Positions 41,507 through 49,849 of a stretch of 64,000 nt of DNA are shown piece after piece. Source of the DNA: Bacillus sp. FJAT-27445 (GTDB lineage: Bacteria > Bacillota > Bacilli > Bacillales > Cytobacillaceae); NCBI RefSeq assembly GCF_001510665.1, contig NZ_LMTI01000001.1, positions 623,402 through 687,401 on the forward strand, in the 5' to 3' direction. Made by a program: the position numbers and the translations under genes. The notes beneath the pieces are model-generated. The model saw nothing but the letters and a program-made list of their open reading frames with translations, had not been told where the DNA came from and did not search any database. Each line of letters begins with the position of its first letter. The first letter of the stretch is position 1.

Positions 41507-42700
41507 ATGGCAAAAAAACTTTACTATGAAAACCCCTATCAGCACTCCTTTGAAACGAACCTTGCAAGGCAGGGGCAGGATGAAGAAGGGACTTGGTATG
41601 CTGTTTTAGAGGAGACGGCATTTTATCCCGAAGGCGGTGGCCAGCCATTCGATACAGGTACGTTGAACGGAGTACAAGTGACAAAAGTAGAAGAAAAGAA
41701 CGGAGAAATCCGACATTATTTGCAGAGACAACTGGAACTGGAAGCAGGGGCGACTCTTGCTGGCAAAATCGATTGGGAACGAAGGTTTGACCATATGCAG
41801 CAGCATAGCGGACAGCATATTTTGTCTGCAGCATTTGACAACCTCTTTGGTTTTAAAACGGTGAGCTTCCATTTAGGCAGAGAAGAATCTACTATTGACC
41901 TGGGCATAGACTGGCTAGATGACAGCCATATTGAAGCTGCTGAAAACCTTTCAAATCAAATTGTTTTGGAAAATCGGCCAATTGAAACAAAATGGGTATC
42001 AAAAGAGGAAGCGGATAAACTTCCATTAAGGAAAGCGTTATCTGTGGAGGACGGTATCAGGCTTGTGATTATTCCTGAATTTGACTACAACGGCTGCGGC
42101 GGAACTCATCCATTCTCAACCTCCGAAGCGGGCATGATCAAGATCCTTGGTGCTGAAAAGGAAAAGAAAAAAGTAAGGATAACTTTTGTTGCAGGAAAGA
42201 GATCTTTCCACCAATTTTCAAAAAAGCAGCAAGCCATCACACGCCTTACCCCACTTTTGAATGTGCCGCAGGAGGATATGGAGGCAGCTGTCCTGAAGCT
42301 TCTTCAGACAAAAAGTTCCCTTGAAAAAAGGCTGGACGAGGCGGAGGAACAGATTATTGGATACGAAGCCAATCATATACTGCAAAATAGGAATGAAAAG
42401 GACATACCCATAGCCCGCCTATTTAAAAATAGACCCATCCAGGATTTACAAAAGCTTGCAAGGGCGATTGTTAAGGACGAAGATTCGGTAACCGTGGTAC
42501 TTGTCTCCGAAAATGATGATAAGCTGCAATTGGTTTGCGCCAAAAGCGAAGGGGGCAGAGGCAATATGAAAGAAGTGCTTGGAATCGCGTTAAAGATCAT
42601 AAATGGAAAGGGCGGCGGCAACGAATTGTTTGCACAGGGGGGCGGGGACGCACTGTGCAGCGGCCAGGAGCTGCTTGAAAAAACCGTCTCAAGTATGTAA
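41507..42700 (+). CDS. alanyl-tRNA editing protein AlaX (long form with DHHA1-like tail)
   Basis: Hydrolyses Ser- or Gly-tRNA(Ala) that escapes AlaRS. The zinc-binding editing site is HMQQHSGQH (His96, His100) and NGCGGTH (Cys197, His201). A helical linker (about 235-290) precedes a C-terminal DHHA1-like domain ending GGGNELFAQGGGDA. This 397-aa form (AlaX-L) is common in Firmicutes. It lies 64 bp after PAS-STAS B on the same strand, which may be incidental. Confidence 0.93.
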   Translation: MAKKLYYENPYQHSFETNLARQGQDEEGTWYAVLEETAFYPEGGGQPFDTGTLNGVQVTKVEEKNGEIRHYLQRQLELEAGATLAGKIDWERRFDHMQQHSGQHILSAAFDNLFGFKTVSFHLGREESTIDLGIDWLDDSHIEAAENLSNQIVLENRPIETKWVSKEEADKLPLRKALSVEDGIRLVIIPEFDYNGCGGTHPFSTSEAGMIKILGAEKEKKKVRITFVAGKRSFHQFSKKQQAITRLTPLLNVPQEDMEAAVLKLLQTKSSLEKRLDEAEEQIIGYEANHILQNRNEKDIPIARLFKNRPIQDLQKLARAIVKDEDSVTVVLVSENDDKLQLVCAKSEGGRGNMKEVLGIALKIINGKGGGNELFAQGGGDALCSGQELLEKTVSSM

Positions 42701-42709
42701 AAACAAACA

Positions 42710-42746
42710 AGAAAGGCGCCTGTCACAAGGACAGGCGCCTTTCTGC
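42710..42746 (+). terminator. Terminator after alaX
   Basis: Perfect 15-bp stem AGAAAGGCGCCTGTC/GACAGGCGCCTTTCT with a 5-nt loop. The 42747-42892 stretch holds no supported gene. Confidence 0.92.
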
Positions 42747-42892
42747 GTATTGAGGCGGAGAACCATGCGCCACATCGCATGCTCCCAGAGGGAATGTTCC
42801 CCGGCTTACACAACTCAGCTCATCGCTAAGCTATTATACCATGGGGAGCATATATTAACAAGTATTATTTTTTCAGCTTTGATTGAGGTGTT

Positions 42893-43681
42893 TCATTTGC
42901 CGTCCAGGATATTGAAAAGTCCTTTGGCTAGGCTGCCTTCATCGCGAGCACCGCCGTTTTGCGGCATGGCAGCAAAGACCCGGCTGGCAAGACGGCTGAA
43001 TGGTAGGGATTGAATCCATACCGAACCTGGACCCCTCAAAGTCGCAAAGAAGAGGCCTTCACCGCCAAACAGGGCTGTTTTAACCCCTTTTACAAATTCG
43101 ATATTATAGTCAACTTCGGAAGTCATGGCTACCAGGCAGCCAGTATCAACCCTTAAAACTTCACCGGGCTGAAGATCTTTCTTATGTATTGTACCTCCCG
43201 CGTGGACAAATGCCATGCCGTCTCCTTCTAGCTTTTGCATGATAAAACCTTCACCGCCAAAGAAGCCGGCTCCAATTTTTCTTTGAAATTCTATCCCGAC
43301 GGATACCCCCTTCGCAGCAGCCAAAAACGCATCCTTTTGGCAAATGATTTTTCCGCCGAGCTCACTCAAATCCATCGGAATGATTTTCCCAGGATAGGGA
43401 GAGGCAAACGAAACATGGCGTTTCCCAGTTCCAACGTTCGTAAAGGTTGTCATAAACAAACTTTCTCCCGTAAGGACCCGTTTACCTGCCGAAAAAAGTT
43501 TCCCCATCAAGCCGCCATTGTCGCTTGAACCGTCACCAAAAATAGTTTCCATGGAAATGCCATCGTCCATCATCATCAGCCCACCAGCTTCTGCAACGAC
43601 CGTTTCGCGCGGATCAAGCTCCACCTCGACAAATTGCATGTCGTCCCCATAAATTTTGTAATCAATTTCATGGTTATTCAC
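42893..43681 (-). CDS. AIM24 / TIGR00266 family protein
   Basis: A 262-aa beta-rich protein of a widespread family with unknown function. Characteristic parts are [33 protein letters not shown] near residue 107-120, [35 protein letters not shown] and the SVWIQSLPF motif near the end. It lacks a signal peptide and membrane segments. Relatives in yeast affect mitochondrial organisation; the bacterial role is not known. Monocistronic. Confidence 0.9.
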   Translation of the reverse strand: MNNHEIDYKIYGDDMQFVEVELDPRETVVAEAGGLMMMDDGISMETIFGDGSSDNGGLMGKLFSAGKRVLTGESLFMTTFTNVGTGKRHVSFASPYPGKIIPMDLSELGGKIICQKDAFLAAAKGVSVGIEFQRKIGAGFFGGEGFIMQKLEGDGMAFVHAGGTIHKKDLQPGEVLRVDTGCLVAMTSEVDYNIEFVKGVKTALFGGEGLFFATLRGPGSVWIQSLPFSRLASRVFAAMPQNGGARDEGSLAKGLFNILDGK

Positions 43682-43905
43682 ATTTCTTCCTCCTAAAACA
43701 ATATATTCTTCCCCACAAGTATAATCGAAAAGGCACTCGAACGCTTCTTTTAATTAACCTATTCCTCCTGTATGAGATGCTTGAACGAGCTGGCCAACTA
43801 CGTGAAAAGGTTTTATTGATTAGACGGGACAAAAAGGCGGCAACAGTGTAAAATAGCCATAAACTAGCGCATTAGAAAAAATGAAAGAGGAAGGAGGAAG
43901 ATCGA

Positions 43906-44562
43906 ATGCGAGGCGATATAAAAACTGGCCTTTTGGCGGATACGGAGACCACTGGCCTAAAGCCTGGGGCTGATGAAATCATCGAGCTTGGCCTTATATT
44001 GTTTACATATAATGAAAGAACGGGAGAAATTATCGACATTCTCGAAGAGGCGGAATTCCTTAGGGAGCCCCTCTCAACAGCAGCAATCCGCAATTACCCT
44101 GGAGCATATAAAATTCACGGCATTCCATTCACCCATGTTGAAGGAAAAGTGTTTGATGATGAAAAAATAAAGAAGCTTCTTGAATATCCGGATTCCGTCC
44201 TGGCACATAACGCTTCTTTTGACAGAAGCTTTCTTTATCATATGTACCCTGAGGTCAACGACATGAGATGGTATTGTACGATGAGGAATATTCCTTGGAA
44301 ACAGTATGGATTTCAAAGCGGCAGCCTTCTTTCCCTTTTGAAAGCACATAAAATATCGGGATCGCAGCAGCACAGGGCACTTGATGACATTCAACAACTA
44401 ATGGAGTTAATGAAGCAACCCAATCAGGATGGCTATCCTTATTTACGTGAGGTGCTTCTGAAAAAACCAATGTCGAAATATAACCCTGTTTCAAAAAAGA
44501 CTGGATATCGCAGCTGGAGACAGCCTTCCACAACAAGAAATATGCCTTATCAGGGCAAATAA
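43906..44562 (+). CDS. DEDDh 3'-5' exonuclease (DnaQ-like)
   Basis: Exonuclease fold with the four acidic residues: Asp12 and Glu14 in LLADTETTGL, Asp in HNASFDRSFL near 103, and the His-Asp in HRALDDIQQL near 160. Length 218 aa; the final 30 residues (YNPVSKKTGYRSWRQP) are basic and probably unstructured. Proofreading-like or RNA-trimming roles are possible. It is not adjacent to a polymerase gene. Ribosome binding site GGAAGGAGGAAG is upstream of ATG 43906. Confidence 0.9.
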   Translation: MRGDIKTGLLADTETTGLKPGADEIIELGLILFTYNERTGEIIDILEEAEFLREPLSTAAIRNYPGAYKIHGIPFTHVEGKVFDDEKIKKLLEYPDSVLAHNASFDRSFLYHMYPEVNDMRWYCTMRNIPWKQYGFQSGSLLSLLKAHKISGSQQHRALDDIQQLMELMKQPNQDGYPYLREVLLKKPMSKYNPVSKKTGYRSWRQPSTTRNMPYQGK

Positions 44563-44682
44563 GCTCTATATTATTATTGTTCGGGAGTGCCAAGTAAAAC
44601 GCTGAATTTAAGTGCCCGCTGAACATTTTTTAAGAATAAAACCTTTAAACCTGTCAACATTAAGGCAAAAGGGGGTAGCAGT

Positions 44683-44841
44683 ATGCCACGGGGAAAAGAA
44701 TTGGAACAGCTTCCTATGAGCAATAGCTTACCTGGAGCCGGTAAGGACAGAGGGCCCTTCACGAGAGATTCCCTCGGAGGGATGCCCCGAAAATCACAGC
44801 CTGTACCATCATCAATTAGGGAAGGCACGAAAGAAAAATGA
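44683..44841 (+). CDS. small basic hypothetical protein, 52 aa
   Basis: ATG 44683 to TGA 44839-44841, with AAAGGGGG about 7 nt before it. The product (MPRGKELEQLPMSNSLPGAG at the start) is basic, rich in Gly, Pro and Ser, with no membrane segment. The terminator that follows overlaps its stop codon. The gene faces the spore gene sspH, but I do not recognise it as a spore protein. Confidence 0.65.
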   Translation: MPRGKELEQLPMSNSLPGAGKDRGPFTRDSLGGMPRKSQPVPSSIREGTKEK

Positions 44842-44877
44842 AAACAAGCCCCGCTTAATTTGCGGGGCTTGTTTTAT
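44841..44877. terminator. Bidirectional terminator between the 52-aa gene and sspH
   Basis: Perfect 14-bp stem AAAACAAGCCCCGC/GCGGGGCTTGTTTT with a 7-nt loop. Confidence 0.92.
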
Positions 44878-45053
44878 TCTTCTTTTAACTCCTTAATATC
44901 AATAACTGTCCTCTCTTCAAGCGGCCCTCTTAAATGGACAGTCGCCATTTGCCCATCTTGATGCAATTCATCTATCCAAACAGAAGCCCCATTGTAGGTT
45001 ACATTAATTTCCGCTGACGATGAAAGAATTTGCCTAACCCTATTTGAATCCAT
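44874..45053 (-). CDS. sspH: H-type small acid-soluble spore protein (SspH)
   Basis: Minor SASP made late in the forespore. The 59-aa product has the same length as B. subtilis SspH and the same core: QILSSSAEINVTYNGASVWI, then QMATVHLRGPLEERTVIDI. ATG 45053 has GGAGGG about 8 nt upstream. Monocistronic; it ends in the shared terminator. This is direct evidence that the organism forms spores. Confidence 0.92.
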   Translation of the reverse strand: MDSNRVRQILSSSAEINVTYNGASVWIDELHQDGQMATVHLRGPLEERTVIDIKELKEE

Positions 45054-45227
45054 ATATTAACCCTCCTCAGTCTAGCTACCTAATATGGTAATCAGATACC
45101 TTATAAATTATCCTGAAAACCCAATTGAAACAAAAAAAGCACATTTTTTTTTAAATGGATACTTGTCCACTCATTTTTACCCTGCAAAACATAAGTTAAA
45201 TTAAGATTCAGGAAAGGGGGGAAAACA

Positions 45228-45491
45228 ATGTCATTCAACCAAAACCATAACCAAGGCCAAATGCAAATGCGCAACCGTGTAAGACGCATTGAAATCGATG
45301 CGGATCAAGTAATTATCCGGACAAATAATGTACGGATTGAGGGCTTGAAGCATGGACGAGGCTACGATTCGATGAACAATGTCGCAGGTGCGGAAGATTA
45401 TAATTGGGATGATTCTTACTCAGGAATGGATGATAATGTAGGCGGCGCTCAAAACAGAGGCCGACATTGCAAGGACAGGTTCTGGATCTAG
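45228..45491 (+). CDS. small hydrophilic protein, 87 aa
   Basis: N terminus rich in Asn, Gln and Met (SFNQNHNQGQMQMRNRV), a short beta-like stretch RRIEIDADQVIIRTNNVRIE, then an Asp/Gly-rich tail. GGAAAGGGGGG is ahead of ATG 45228. The composition resembles exported or coat-associated small proteins in Bacillus; no family recognised. A weak terminator follows. Confidence 0.65.
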   Translation: MSFNQNHNQGQMQMRNRVRRIEIDADQVIIRTNNVRIEGLKHGRGYDSMNNVAGAEDYNWDDSYSGMDDNVGGAQNRGRHCKDRFWI

Positions 45492-45499
45492 CAGGAAAA

Positions 45500-45537
45500 A
45501 GGACAGGGAATGGCAAGCTCATTTCCTGTTCTTTTTC
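45500..45537 (+). terminator. Terminator after the 87-aa gene
   Basis: ACAGG.GAATG/CATT.CCTGT stem with a 7-nt loop and T5. Confidence 0.6.
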
Positions 45538-45747
45538 CATTATTGCTTCTATTATATATCTTTCAAGTTCCAAAGCTAAAAAATGGTGAAATGCCGTGCA
45601 GTTCATTCGCTCTTAATTGTTTGTCATTGTACGAATGCTCGGGTATCCAGCTGGCATGTCTTTGTGTGTGAAAGATTCCTTTTTAATAATTTTTCTTAAA
45701 GGCAAAATACGTCTTGCAGGTTTCTTGAAGCGGGTTTATGATAACAA

Positions 45748-46096
45748 ATGAAGTTGGTTCTTCACCACAAAAAGTGGTTTTAACGATGTGTTGATTTCCA
45801 CTGCGGGCACACGCTTTCCGCGGGGCGTCAGTGGAGCCTCCTCGGCGCTTGCGCCTGTTTGTCCAGCTACAGCGCCTAGCCCCTCGAGGTCGCTTCGGTC
45901 CTTCAGGTAAAGTCAAAGAGCGACTTTTCCTTCAGGCCCTCCAGCGCTTGTCGGGGCTGACCAAGGCACTTTCGCTTTTCGTGGGTCTCCACCTTGCCGC
46001 TGCATCCCGCAGGAGTCGGTGCCCTCCGCTCCAATCAACATATAAGTTACGTATATTAATCATAAACCAGCTCTTATGGTGAAGAACCATGAAGTT
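45748..46096 (+). mobile_element. 333-bp MITE-like element (A), interrupted by element B, with 8-bp target duplication
   Basis: The element is 45756-46088. Its ends are inverted: GGTTCTTCACCACAAAAAGT at the left, and the complement GGTTCTTCACCATAAGAGCT at the right (21 of 26 matches). ATGAAGTT is present directly on both sides (45748-45755 and 46089-46096), an 8-bp target-site duplication. Inside, GTTGATT (45790) and AATCAAC (46033-46039) frame a long palindrome-like sequence. The ends and 8-bp duplication agree with ISL3-family elements, so this is probably a non-autonomous derivative. No transposase frame is present. Confidence 0.82.
45859..45980 (+). repeat. Element B inserted in element A
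   Basis: The about 122-bp segment begins TTGTCCAGCTACAGCGCC and ends near GACCAAGGCACTTTCGC. Removing it leaves an A-type sequence that matches 63573-63699 end to end. Its ends match those of 39561-39671 in reverse. Confidence 0.78.
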
Positions 46097-46137
46097 ATCA
46101 AAAAGGCATTTTTTACAATTTAAAGGACGATGAAGCT

Positions 46138-47391
46138 GTGAATGTTAATCACCTGCCGGATACGGTTAAAGTTAATGAGAAATTCAGCATAAAAAATGGG
46201 GTTGCATCCACCATTGTACAGAACTTAACAAATAATTATTTTTCATTATTTGCAATTGGTGTATTGGGTGCATCAAATTACCAGGTAGGTCTAATTAGTT
46301 CAATTCCTCAATTCATCGGCATGTTTGCCATGATCATTTGTTCGATCATGATGGGAAGAATCGGCGAGAAAAAAAGGTTTACCGCGTATTCAGTCCTAGG
46401 TACGAGGCTCTTTCTGTTATGCATGTTTTTAGTCATTTATGTACCAGATACATATAGAAGCTGGGTTTTCGTACTTCTAGTAGGTTTAATGAATTTCCCG
46501 GGATCCTTTGCGATGCTCAGCTGGCAGTCCTTCATTGGCGATCTTATTCCGGACCACCGCCGGAACGGTTTTTTTAGCGAAAGAAATAAGATTTTAACGA
46601 TTGTTGGAATGGCAGCCACGTTTTTAATCGGACTTACATTGCAGCAATTCGACAAAAGCAATCCATTGCCATACCAGATGCTGTTTCTTATGGCGTTCAT
46701 ATTTGGGATTGCGGAGGTTTATTTCTTATTAAAGCACCGAGAGGCTAAAGGATCTCCAATGCCAAAGGCGCCAGGAATCAAATTCAATTATAGGATATTC
46801 GATTACAAACCCTATGTTTTTTTTCTTGTATGCGGCCTTTATTTCAATTTCGGCTGGCAAATGGCCTGGCCATTGTTTAGTATTTACCAAATCAGCTATG
46901 CGCATGCCAATGGTTTCTGGATTAGTATTTTAACGGTCGCAAACCAGCTGGCCCAAATCGCAAGTTTTACTTGGTGGGGAAGAATGGCCGATAAGCATGG
47001 GAACTCAAAAATGATGATTCCAGTGGCATTGGGCATGGCGCTAGCTCCAGTTACCATGACCATTTCCACTAATCTTGTTTATATAACAATAGCCAACGGG
47101 TTGTCAGGATTTTTCGTATCCGGAACTGTCCTGATCCTCTTTAATCAGCTTTTGGAAGTAACAAAAGAAGATAATCGTGGTGCTTATATCGCAAACTATA
47201 ATGTACTGCTGGCAATTATCGGTTTCATCGCACCTCAAATTGGGGTATTTCTGTTAGAAGCAACGAATATTGGTGTCTCAATGGCTATCTCTTCAGGAGT
47301 TCGAGCTTCAAGCGCCATTCTCTTTTTTATGTTTTATTTATATATGAAAAATAACAATAAAAATAAACCATCGTTAAATGCCGTTGGCTAA
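46138..47391 (+). CDS. major facilitator superfamily transporter
   Basis: A 417-aa MFS protein with twelve hydrophobic segments. The loop MMGRIGEKKRFTAYSVLGTR is the first cytoplasmic MFS loop, with a second in GRMADKHGNSKMMI. Substrate unknown; the group is related to Bacillus transporters annotated only as MFS. GTG 46138 lies about 10 nt after AAAGGAC; no upstream ATG is in frame. Element A ends only 49 bp before the start codon, which means it lies in or against the promoter region. The 79-aa gene follows after 23 bp. Confidence 0.9.
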   Translation: MNVNHLPDTVKVNEKFSIKNGVASTIVQNLTNNYFSLFAIGVLGASNYQVGLISSIPQFIGMFAMIICSIMMGRIGEKKRFTAYSVLGTRLFLLCMFLVIYVPDTYRSWVFVLLVGLMNFPGSFAMLSWQSFIGDLIPDHRRNGFFSERNKILTIVGMAATFLIGLTLQQFDKSNPLPYQMLFLMAFIFGIAEVYFLLKHREAKGSPMPKAPGIKFNYRIFDYKPYVFFLVCGLYFNFGWQMAWPLFSIYQISYAHANGFWISILTVANQLAQIASFTWWGRMADKHGNSKMMIPVALGMALAPVTMTISTNLVYITIANGLSGFFVSGTVLILFNQLLEVTKEDNRGAYIANYNVLLAIIGFIAPQIGVFLLEATNIGVSMAISSGVRASSAILFFMFYLYMKNNNKNKPSLNAVG

Positions 47392-47414
47392 AAAGGGTAA
47401 GAGGAGGAATCATC

Positions 47415-47654
47415 ATGGGAAAATGTAATCTTGACCACACTTTGGAAGATGTCCAAAAAAAATATGAAACCCAAAAGCAGTTTCTGCCGTCTAATATACA
47501 TGGAGCGTTTGAAGCCCGTCTCCATGAAGGCCCGGAACAGCATATATTAAATGAACTTTTTCACCTTTTAAAGAAGTATGACCTTGCTTCTAGAGAGGAA
47601 AGGGCAGAAAGGAACCTCGAACTTGAGCACATCCTGTCGGGAAAAGGGGAATAG
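47415..47654 (+). CDS. small helical protein, 79 aa
   Basis: Unknown. Helical, with LEDVQKKYETQKQFLP at the start and HILNELFHLLKKYDLASREE in the middle. It begins 23 bp after the MFS stop with GAGGAGG upstream of ATG 47415, so the two are likely in one transcript. The final residues are a charged helix. No transmembrane segment. Confidence 0.72.
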   Translation: MGKCNLDHTLEDVQKKYETQKQFLPSNIHGAFEARLHEGPEQHILNELFHLLKKYDLASREERAERNLELEHILSGKGE

Positions 47655-47780
47655 GGTTGATAAAAATATGGGGATGGCGCCAGTAAATGGCAGCATTATT
47701 ATTTTATCTTTTCCCTATAATGTGTTATAGTAGTTGAGGTTCGTTTACCTGGGTTTTCGGTAAGTGAAAGGAGAATCAGC

Positions 47781-49730
47781 ATGTTACAAATCAAACATCC
47801 AGGAGAATGGAAAAACAGGAAATATTCCTTTTTTACCATAGCAGTCATCCTATTTTGGTTAAAAACCTACATTGCTTATCAAATTGAATTTAATCTTGGA
47901 ATCGATAATAGCCTACAAAAATTTCTATTATTGATTAACCCAATCAGCTCTGCCTTGCTCTTTTTCGGATTCGCGCTTTTGTTCCGAAAAAAAGTCCAAT
48001 TCACCATTATGCTGATTATCAACTTCGTCCTATCCTTTCTGTTGTATGCCAATATCGTGTACTACAGATTCTTTAATGACTTCATTACCGTACCGGTTTT
48101 GATGCAGACAAAGACGAACGCGGGACAATTAGGCGACAGCGCGCTTTCGCTTATGTCCATCACAGATGTTTTTTATTTTACCGATACGATTTTACTAGCC
48201 TTTTTAGCCGTTAAGGCCTTCGGGAAATTCAAGGAACCAGGAAAGCGTTCCTTCAGGCTGGCAATGCTGTTTGCAATTACGACATTCCTCTTCAATCTTG
48301 GGCTGGCTGAAAAGGATCGTCCACAGCTCCTTACGCGTTCTTTTGACAGGGCGTATCTTGTAAAATACCTTGGAGCTTATAATTTCACCATCTATGATGC
48401 GGTTCAAAACATCAAATCATCAAGCCAGCGCGCGTTGGCTGACAGCAGCGATATAACCGAAATTCAAAACTACAGGAATGCGAACTATACCGAGCCGGAT
48501 CCGAAATTATTTGGGCAAGCTAAAGGGATGAATGTTATTTACATTTCACTCGAATCCCTTCAAAGCTTTGCCATTGACTACAAGCTTGATGGTCAGGAAG
48601 TCACTCCATTTCTTAATTCACTAACAAGAGACCCAAACACATTCTATTTCGGTAATATTTTCCACCAGACAAGCCAGGGGAAAACTTCTGATGCGGAATT
48701 CCTGATGGAAAATTCCCTTTATCCTATGTCACAAGGGTCCGTTTTCATTAACAAAGCCCAAAACACCTATCATGCAACCCCTGCAATCCTTAAAGGTCAT
48801 GGGTATAATTCCGCGGTTTTCCACGGGAATTACAAAACGTTCTGGAATCGAAATGTAATGTATAAAGCTTTAGGCTATGACCGTTTCTTTGATGCAGAGT
48901 ATTACACAATGAAGGAAGAAGAAACGAAAAACTATGGCATGAAGGATAAGCCTTTCTTTAAGGAATCGATCCCATTGCTTAAAAGCCTAAAACAGCCTTT
49001 CTATACAAAATTCATAACGTTGTCTAACCATTTTCCTTTTGAAATGGATGAAGGAGATACCACCTTCCCAGCGGGAACTACTGGAAATGATGTAGTTGAC
49101 CACTATTTCCAGTCGGCAAACTATATGGACGAGGCAATTGAACAGTTCTTCAATGATTTAAAGGCTTCAGGACTGTACGACAATACAATGGTTGTTATGT
49201 ACGGTGACCATTACGGGATTTCTGAAAACCACAATGAAGCGATGAGCCAGGTTGTCGGGGAAGAAATTACCGCATTTAAAAACGCCCAGATGCAAAGGGT
49301 ACCAGTGTTTATCCATGCCCCTGGAGTCAAAGGCGGACAAATAGACAGGTTTGGCGGTCAACTTGATGTACGGCCAACTGTGCTGCACCTACTGGGCATC
49401 GATACAAAGGATTTCCTTGAATTTGGTTCCGATTTGCTTTCTCCGGATCACCATAATGTTGTAGGCTTCAGGAATGGCGACTTTATTACACCGGAAGTTA
49501 CCCAAGTAAACGAGAAGTGCTATGATACGTCCACAGGGGAATTGACCGAGGACGAAGCGATGTGTTCTGAAAATGCAGAAAGAGTAAAGAACGAGCTCGA
49601 AATGTCCGATGAAATCGTACTGAAAGACCTATTAAGATTTTACACCCCGGATGGTTTCAAGCCAATCAACCCAAACGACTATGAATATATTAAAGAAGGT
49701 GTTCCTGTAACAGACACACAGGATCAATAG
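47781..49730 (+). CDS. LTA synthase family protein (LtaS/YfnI/YqgS type)
   Basis: Transfers glycerol-phosphate from phosphatidylglycerol to build lipoteichoic acid. Five membrane helices cover residues 18-175. The extracellular domain begins near 240, with SLESL (metal-binding Glu), the catalytic Thr302 in SQGKTSDAEF, and Asp-His in VVMYGDHYGIS. A possible signal-peptidase site RALA/DSS lies at about residue 220, matching the position where LtaS proteins are cleaved. Length 649 aa is usual. B. subtilis has four paralogues; which is represented here is open. The upstream region has a TATAAT near 47720. Confidence 0.93.
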   Translation: MLQIKHPGEWKNRKYSFFTIAVILFWLKTYIAYQIEFNLGIDNSLQKFLLLINPISSALLFFGFALLFRKKVQFTIMLIINFVLSFLLYANIVYYRFFNDFITVPVLMQTKTNAGQLGDSALSLMSITDVFYFTDTILLAFLAVKAFGKFKEPGKRSFRLAMLFAITTFLFNLGLAEKDRPQLLTRSFDRAYLVKYLGAYNFTIYDAVQNIKSSSQRALADSSDITEIQNYRNANYTEPDPKLFGQAKGMNVIYISLESLQSFAIDYKLDGQEVTPFLNSLTRDPNTFYFGNIFHQTSQGKTSDAEFLMENSLYPMSQGSVFINKAQNTYHATPAILKGHGYNSAVFHGNYKTFWNRNVMYKALGYDRFFDAEYYTMKEEETKNYGMKDKPFFKESIPLLKSLKQPFYTKFITLSNHFPFEMDEGDTTFPAGTTGNDVVDHYFQSANYMDEAIEQFFNDLKASGLYDNTMVVMYGDHYGISENHNEAMSQVVGEEITAFKNAQMQRVPVFIHAPGVKGGQIDRFGGQLDVRPTVLHLLGIDTKDFLEFGSDLLSPDHHNVVGFRNGDFITPEVTQVNEKCYDTSTGELTEDEAMCSENAERVKNELEMSDEIVLKDLLRFYTPDGFKPINPNDYEYIKEGVPVTDTQDQ

Positions 49731-49736
49731 AGCTTG

Positions 49737-49765
49737 GAGCGAGGGAGAAATCCTTCGCTCTTTTT
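49737..49765 (+). terminator. Terminator after the LTA synthase gene
   Basis: GAGCGAGG/CCTTCGCTC stem (one wobble) with T5. Confidence 0.75.
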
Positions 49766-49849
49766 GTTCTGCATCGGATATCATTCTTCCTTTTCCATGT
49801 TGCAGTATGATACCATTGAAGAACATATATTCGCAAAAGGGGGGAGAAG

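Noticed and set aside
45756..46088. Complete insertion sequence
   Set aside because: The ends and target duplication are convincing, but 333 bp cannot encode a transposase and no such frame exists.
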